Below are positions 62,286-64,000 of a DNA stretch of 64,000 bases, one piece after another. The first letter of the stretch is position 1. Each line of letters opens with the position of its first letter. The stretch is from positions 3,658,001-3,722,000 of the forward strand of contig NZ_CP011803.1 in the NCBI RefSeq assembly GCF_001038625.1, written 5' to 3'. The notes beneath the pieces were generated by a model. That model was not told the DNA's origin, made no database searches, and was given only the letters and a program-made list of their open reading frames with translations. A program made the position numbers and the translations under genes. This DNA is from Clostridium carboxidivorans P7. Lineage in GTDB: Bacteria; Bacillota; Clostridia; Clostridiales; Clostridiaceae.

Positions 62286-64000
62286 CTACTCATTATTTAT
62301 ATTCCTTAGTTTTTTTAATTCTATTGGCTCTGGTGGTAATTCGGTTTCAAATTTAGTCCAACCTTGATTTGTTTTTAATAGGTTTATGGCATGGAATTGT
62401 TTTAGGTTTAATAAATCTTCCAGCTGATATGGAATAAGCTCCTCTTTAAACTCATTATAATTACCTTTATCACTACCTTGCAATAATATAAAGCTTGCTC
62501 CAGCTCCCTTTAACTCCGTATCCAAATGAAACTTTAATTGACTCATATAATGAAGTGCAAATATATACTTACCGCCAAACTTTCTTGTTTGAGTAAGTGT
62601 CTGTTTAATCCAACTCTGAGCACCTTCGCACTGAGTTAACTCATCTATAACCACATTACACCTTTTTGGCTTTCCTTGCTTGCTTCTAAGTTTAATAGCA
62701 AGAATTATCTTAGTACAAAAGAATGTAGCTAACATATCTTTTACACCTACTGAGAAAAATACATCCTCTGGCATTTTTATTAATACAACCTTACCTTCAT
62801 TCATACAATTAACAAAGTTATAATTATCACTACAGCTTTTATTAAACATAATTTTAGTTCTCATATCTTGTTGAAGATCATCAACTCTATCCAATATACC
62901 TTTTAAAGCAACCCCACCCTTAGTCCCTACAACATTGCCATTTTTATCTCTTTCATTTAATTCTTCAAGTGTAATTAATTCTCTTCTTAATATGTCTGTA
63001 ACTACATTAGTGCAACCTTTTATAGTATCTATATACTCATTCCTTACGCTATGATCTTCTAGACATTCTATTACATCACCTACATTCTGTTTACCACAAA
63101 AGTATGTTATATTACCTGCAGCTCTTAAAAGCCTTTTCATCTGTGAAGTTAATCCCCTGCTTTCATCATCTACATTAATTGCATTTATGAAAGCTATAGT
63201 CTGCTGCATTTGTAAGTTTGCCATATCTAGTTTTTCCATATCAGTATTACCTTTTAATTCAATCTCATTGTATCCAAAACCCTGTAGATTATTTATATCA
63301 TCACAATTTATCTCTATAAGTTTTTCAGATGGTGTTATTGCTTTAATTGCATTGGCTAATTCACAGTTTTTTATAAAGTCAATTATTATAACACCTTCAT
63401 TATTTTTTATCATATCTTTACACATATTAGCTATAAGTGTAGTCTTTCCACCACCTTGAGCTGATAGTAATACCAATGGTAAATTTGCTTTATCATAATT
63501 ACTTGGAAGGTATGAATTATAATAATTATCCTTATATTTAACTTTTCCTAAGTATACAATACCATTTTGTAATTCCTCTGGTACTGGATTTTCTAATACA
63601 TCAATTTTATCTATATTTTTGTGTTGAGTTAATAGATCTCTACCTGGCAATTCTAAAAGATGCTTACATTCACTAGTACTAAACTTATTTACCACTGCAT
63701 CTTTTATTTTAAAATCTGTATAGTAGACAGTACTTCCATTTTTCCTTTTTTCATACACAAGCTTATTGTCACCATCTAATATTTGATAACTTTCACAAAC
63801 TGATTTTGCTATGTTTTCTTTGCGCTGATTATCTTCACTATCAGCCATTACTAATATTTGTGTATTTATAACTTTATCATCTTTTTTATGTGTAGTATCT
63901 TTTGATGGCTGAATACTGTTATTTGATATAAGATTTTTTAAACCGGTGATAGCAGCCTCATTAAGTCCTATATTTTCTGGCTTACTATTTCCAAAAATAT
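62286..64000 (-). CDS. HerA/TraG-type conjugation or DNA-translocation ATPase, 5' end beyond window
   Basis: The frame stays open from 63848 to the right edge with no stop (…GLNEAAITGLKNLISNN…), so the ATG at 63848 is not necessarily the start; at least 571 codons are visible. Walker A LVLLSAQGGGKTT, Walker B CNVVIDELTQ and a downstream FALHYMSQLKFHL (sensor/arginine region) identify a VirD4/TraG/HerA-like motor that moves DNA. The gene points towards tRNA-Leu(CAA) and belongs to another integrated element outside the window. Confidence 0.8.
   Translation of the reverse strand, partial: IFGNSKPENIGLNEAAITGLKNLISNNSIQPSKDTTHKKDDKVINTQILVMADSEDNQRKENIAKSVCESYQILDGDNKLVYEKRKNGSTVYYTDFKIKDAVVNKFSTSECKHLLELPGRDLLTQHKNIDKIDVLENPVPEELQNGIVYLGKVKYKDNYYNSYLPSNYDKANLPLVLLSAQGGGKTTLIANMCKDMIKNNEGVIIIDFIKNCELANAIKAITPSEKLIEINCDDINNLQGFGYNEIELKGNTDMEKLDMANLQMQQTIAFINAINVDDESRGLTSQMKRLLRAAGNITYFCGKQNVGDVIECLEDHSVRNEYIDTIKGCTNVVTDILRRELITLEELNERDKNGNVVGTKGGVALKGILDRVDDLQQDMRTKIMFNKSCSDNYNFVNCMNEGKVVLIKMPEDVFFSVGVKDMLATFFCTKIILAIKLRSKQGKPKRCNVVIDELTQCEGAQSWIKQTLTQTRKFGGKYIFALHYMSQLKFHLDTELKGAGASFILLQGSDKGNYNEFKEELIPYQLEDLLNLKQFHAINLLKTNQGWTKFETELPPEPIELKKLRNINNE

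Noticed and set aside
62103..62309. 68-codon plus-strand ORF after tRNA-Leu(CAA)
   Set aside because: No RBS at its ATG, overlaps the ATPase gene end; kept only as a remark on the junction region.
1..64000. CRISPR array
   Set aside because: No run of regularly spaced identical repeats was seen; the only tandem-like repeats are the short iteron-like sets near 27.7 kb.

Overview
The window suggests a low-GC Clostridium with acetogen-type one-carbon metabolism. It carries a selenocysteine formate dehydrogenase next to NuoE/NuoF-type electron-transfer subunits, a formate-tetrahydrofolate ligase behind a ZTP riboswitch, a flavodiiron protein, a Ric-type repair protein and a GGGtGRT/scaffold pair. 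I cannot name the species from sequence alone.

Left chromosomal part (1-5527): most genes run leftward. These are a NuoF-like gene cut by the window edge, a NuoE-like subunit, fdhA (one 715-codon selenoprotein gene read through UGA at 2572-2574), a class I aminotransferase and a candidate 6S RNA.

Integrated element (about 5594-44949, 39.4 kb): it is bounded by a perfect 66-bp direct repeat (5528-5593 and 44884-44949), which is the 3' part of a tRNA-Leu(GAG) gene. The tRNA is intact at the right end, next to a tyrosine recombinase. The element has phage head genes (scaffold, capsid, small and large terminase, portal, connector-like proteins), plasmid-type ParM/ParR and a Rep-like protein. It also has a divergent repressor switch, several XRE regulators, a GIY-YIG cassette, a DnaA-domain-I-like protein, a cluster of DnaA boxes and a 1046-residue single-chain RNA polymerase of the YonO / eukaryotic-RdRP-like two-barrel class. 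I see no tail, tape-measure, baseplate, holin or endolysin gene; where a tail module would be expected there are zinc-ribbon and unknown proteins. It therefore looks like a phage-plasmid or a capsid-forming satellite that borrows tails or release functions, or a decayed prophage. Several intergenic stretches (13.4-13.7, 23.4-23.6, 35.4-35.5, 40.5 and 43.0-43.4 kb) look like structured RNA or origin DNA.

Right chromosomal part (44950-61992): tRNA-Leu(GAG), then polA-coaE-slt, a YbjQ protein, a 45-aa basic protein, ZTP riboswitch plus fhs, flavodiiron protein, Ric, a P-loop protein, a DUF4085-like gene with a Spo0E-type regulator, GGGtGRT and its scaffold partner, a sugar-binding lipoprotein with a chemoreceptor, and tRNA-Leu(CAA).

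Right edge (62.0-64 kb): a HerA/TraG-type ATPase gene, open at its 5' end, abuts tRNA-Leu(CAA) and probably marks a second integrated element.
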